In this document: one piece after another, positions 63,131 to 64,000 of the stretch
Position numbering within the stretch: position 1 is the stretch's first letter
Layout: every line of letters starts with the position of its first letter
NCBI GenBank assembly: GCA_963824415.1
Contig: CAWGPM010000005.1
Span: 434,001-498,000, forward strand
Reading direction: 5' to 3'
DNA: 64,000 nt
Origin: JABDQA01 sp963824415
GTDB taxonomy: Bacteria; Desulfobacterota; Desulfobulbia; Desulfobulbales; Desulfocapsaceae
Notes under the pieces: generated by a model
The model's input: only the letters and a program-made list of their open reading frames with translations
Told to the model about the DNA's origin: nothing
Database searches by the model: none
Translations under genes and position numbers: made by a program

Positions 63131-63676
63131 TCACTCAAACACTTCCGCCTCGCAAAACAGCGGGGCGGCAGCGTCTTTAGCGGAGAGTTCAGGGGTGATG
63201 CCCTCAGGCCAGACGATGCCCAGGGCCGGGTCATTGTAGATGATGGTGCGCTCGAATTCGGGAGCGTAATAATCGGTGGCCTTATAGAGAAAATCCGCCT
63301 CCTCGGAAACAACCATGAAGCCGTGGGCAAATCCGGGTGGAATCCAGAACTGCAGCCTGTTTTCAGCGCTCAGCATAACACCGGTCCAGCGGCCGAAGGT
63401 CGGTGACGATCTGCGCACATCGACAGCCACATCGAAAACCTCCCCCGAAACCACCCGAACCAGTTTCCCCTGAGGTTGTTTGATCTGGTAGTGGAGCCCG
63501 CGCAGCACCCCCCGGCCGGATCTCGAATGGTTGTCCTGAACGAAGTCAAACTCCAGCCCGGTATGTTCAAGCCAGGTTCTGCGGTTAAAGCTCTCCATGA
63601 AAAACCCGCGCTCATCGCCGAACACCTTCGGCTGCAGGATCAGCACATCGGCAATGTCGGTCTGGATAATCTGCAT
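63131..63676 (-). CDS. rfbC: dTDP-4-dehydrorhamnose 3,5-epimerase
   Basis: RfbC is the third enzyme of dTDP-L-rhamnose synthesis. The 181-residue cupin has FGDERGFFMESFN, the active-site histidine in GVLRGLHYQ and the FVVSEEADFLYK-like region. It follows rfbB on the minus strand and completes two of the four rhamnose genes seen. Confidence 0.95.
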   Translation of the reverse strand: MQIIQTDIADVLILQPKVFGDERGFFMESFNRRTWLEHTGLEFDFVQDNHSRSGRGVLRGLHYQIKQPQGKLVRVVSGEVFDVAVDVRRSSPTFGRWTGVMLSAENRLQFWIPPGFAHGFMVVSEEADFLYKATDYYAPEFERTIIYNDPALGIVWPEGITPELSAKDAAAPLFCEAEVFE

Positions 63677-63718
63677 AGTAGAACGTTTCTGTAATCGGTT
63701 GGTCGGTTCAGCCTTGGT

Positions 63719-64000
63719 TCAGCTATACATCTTCTGGTAATAATCCTGGTATGATCCGTCGATGACTGAATCGAGCCAGTCCTGATTGGCCAGGTACCAG
63801 TCGATGGTTTGCGCCATCCCACCCTCGAAATCGACCGCCGGCTGCCAGCCGATCTCGTTGCGCATTTTGCTGGAGTCGATTGCATAACGACGGTCATGGC
63901 CGAGCCTGTCATCGACGAAACTGATCAGCGACTTCCGGCTGGCTCCGCCCGGCAGCGGACCGATCCTGCTGTCGAGCAGATCACAGATCAGCGTGACCAC
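63719..64000 (-). CDS. rfbB: dTDP-glucose 4,6-dehydratase (5' end outside window)
   Basis: This is the C-terminal 93 residues of RmlB, which makes dTDP-4-keto-6-deoxyglucose. The segments ISFVDDRLGHDRRYAIDSSKM, EIGWQPAVDFEGGMAQTIDWY are diagnostic of the family. The rest of the gene lies beyond the window's right edge. It is upstream of rfbC by 42 bp on the same strand. Confidence 0.93.
   Translation of the reverse strand: MVTLICDLLDSRIGPLPGGASRKSLISFVDDRLGHDRRYAIDSSKMRNEIGWQPAVDFEGGMAQTIDWYLANQDWLDSVIDGSYQDYYQKMYS

Overview
The window is a gene-dense bacterial chromosome segment with about 60 protein genes and no rRNA, tRNA or CRISPR. Its gene content suggests a Gram-negative anaerobe of the Desulfobacterota (Desulfobulbales-like). 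The evidence is a PxxKW cysteine-rich protein, an EtfA with a ferredoxin domain, a close MglA homologue with a roadblock partner, the TrpB2 form of tryptophan synthase beta, an ATP-sulfurylase/APS-kinase fusion, and outer-membrane lipid transport (Mla) and LolB-like genes. This assignment is inferred from gene families, not from a phylogeny.

Layout. 1-2489: 3' part of an RND efflux pump. 2516-6556 (minus): gmd, fcl and a sat-apsK fusion (GDP-fucose and PAPS supply). 6735-8611 (minus): leuA behind a classical leucine attenuator with a leader peptide that I read directly from the DNA. 8804-11767: promoter, ilvB, ilvN, psd. 11905-14356: rsmD, coaD, and a Rieske/cytochrome b pair. 14419-14675: inverted-repeat element, copy A. 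14833-18004 (minus): roadblock protein, MglA GTPase and an undescribed acidic protein with three helical repeats. 18481-21360: tatD (frameshifted), yggS, ugd. 21447-24758: PxxKW protein, pilC, an IHF-like gene and a ParB-like gene. 24822-35466 (minus): yceD, rpmF, plsX, fabH, acyl-CoA dehydrogenase, etfB, etfA, fabG, acpP, fabF, rpiB, nrdR, ribD. 35697-39399 (minus): mlaEFDAC. 39631-41725 (minus): two Yej-type permeases. 42048-43683: rnd, a palindromic mobile-repeat-like element and a small membrane protein. 43939-53616: the ffh-rpsP-khpA-rimM-trmD-SPOUT-rplS-rnhB-yraN-pdxA-tmk-TPR-lolB run. 53640-54992 (minus): an AMIN-domain protein. 55231-61740: radical SAM protein, trpB, dacB and a glycosyltransferase, three of them broken by single-base indels. 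61815-62072: element copy B. 62130-63086: lipoprotein cytochrome c and a DUF2231 protein. 63131-64000 (minus): rfbC and partial rfbB.

How the genes fit together. Branched-chain amino acid synthesis (ilvBN, leuA) is controlled at least partly by leucine attenuation. Type II fatty acid synthesis is co-transcribed with phospholipid-precursor genes, and the place often held by fabD is taken by an acyl-CoA dehydrogenase with a ferredoxin-fused ETF. Mla genes maintain outer-membrane lipid asymmetry. Sugar-nucleotide genes (gmd, fcl, ugd, rfbBC) plus PAPS synthesis point to surface polysaccharide, possibly sulfated.

The most novel-looking items are the MglB-like/MglA/triple-repeat acidic protein module, the ATP-sulfurylase domain with all three signature motifs degraded in front of an intact APS kinase, the acd-etfBA insertion in the fatty-acid operon, and the paired inverted-repeat elements. 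At least seven single-base frameshifts in conserved genes, six of them between 56.7 and 60.8 kb, could be assembly errors or real decay.
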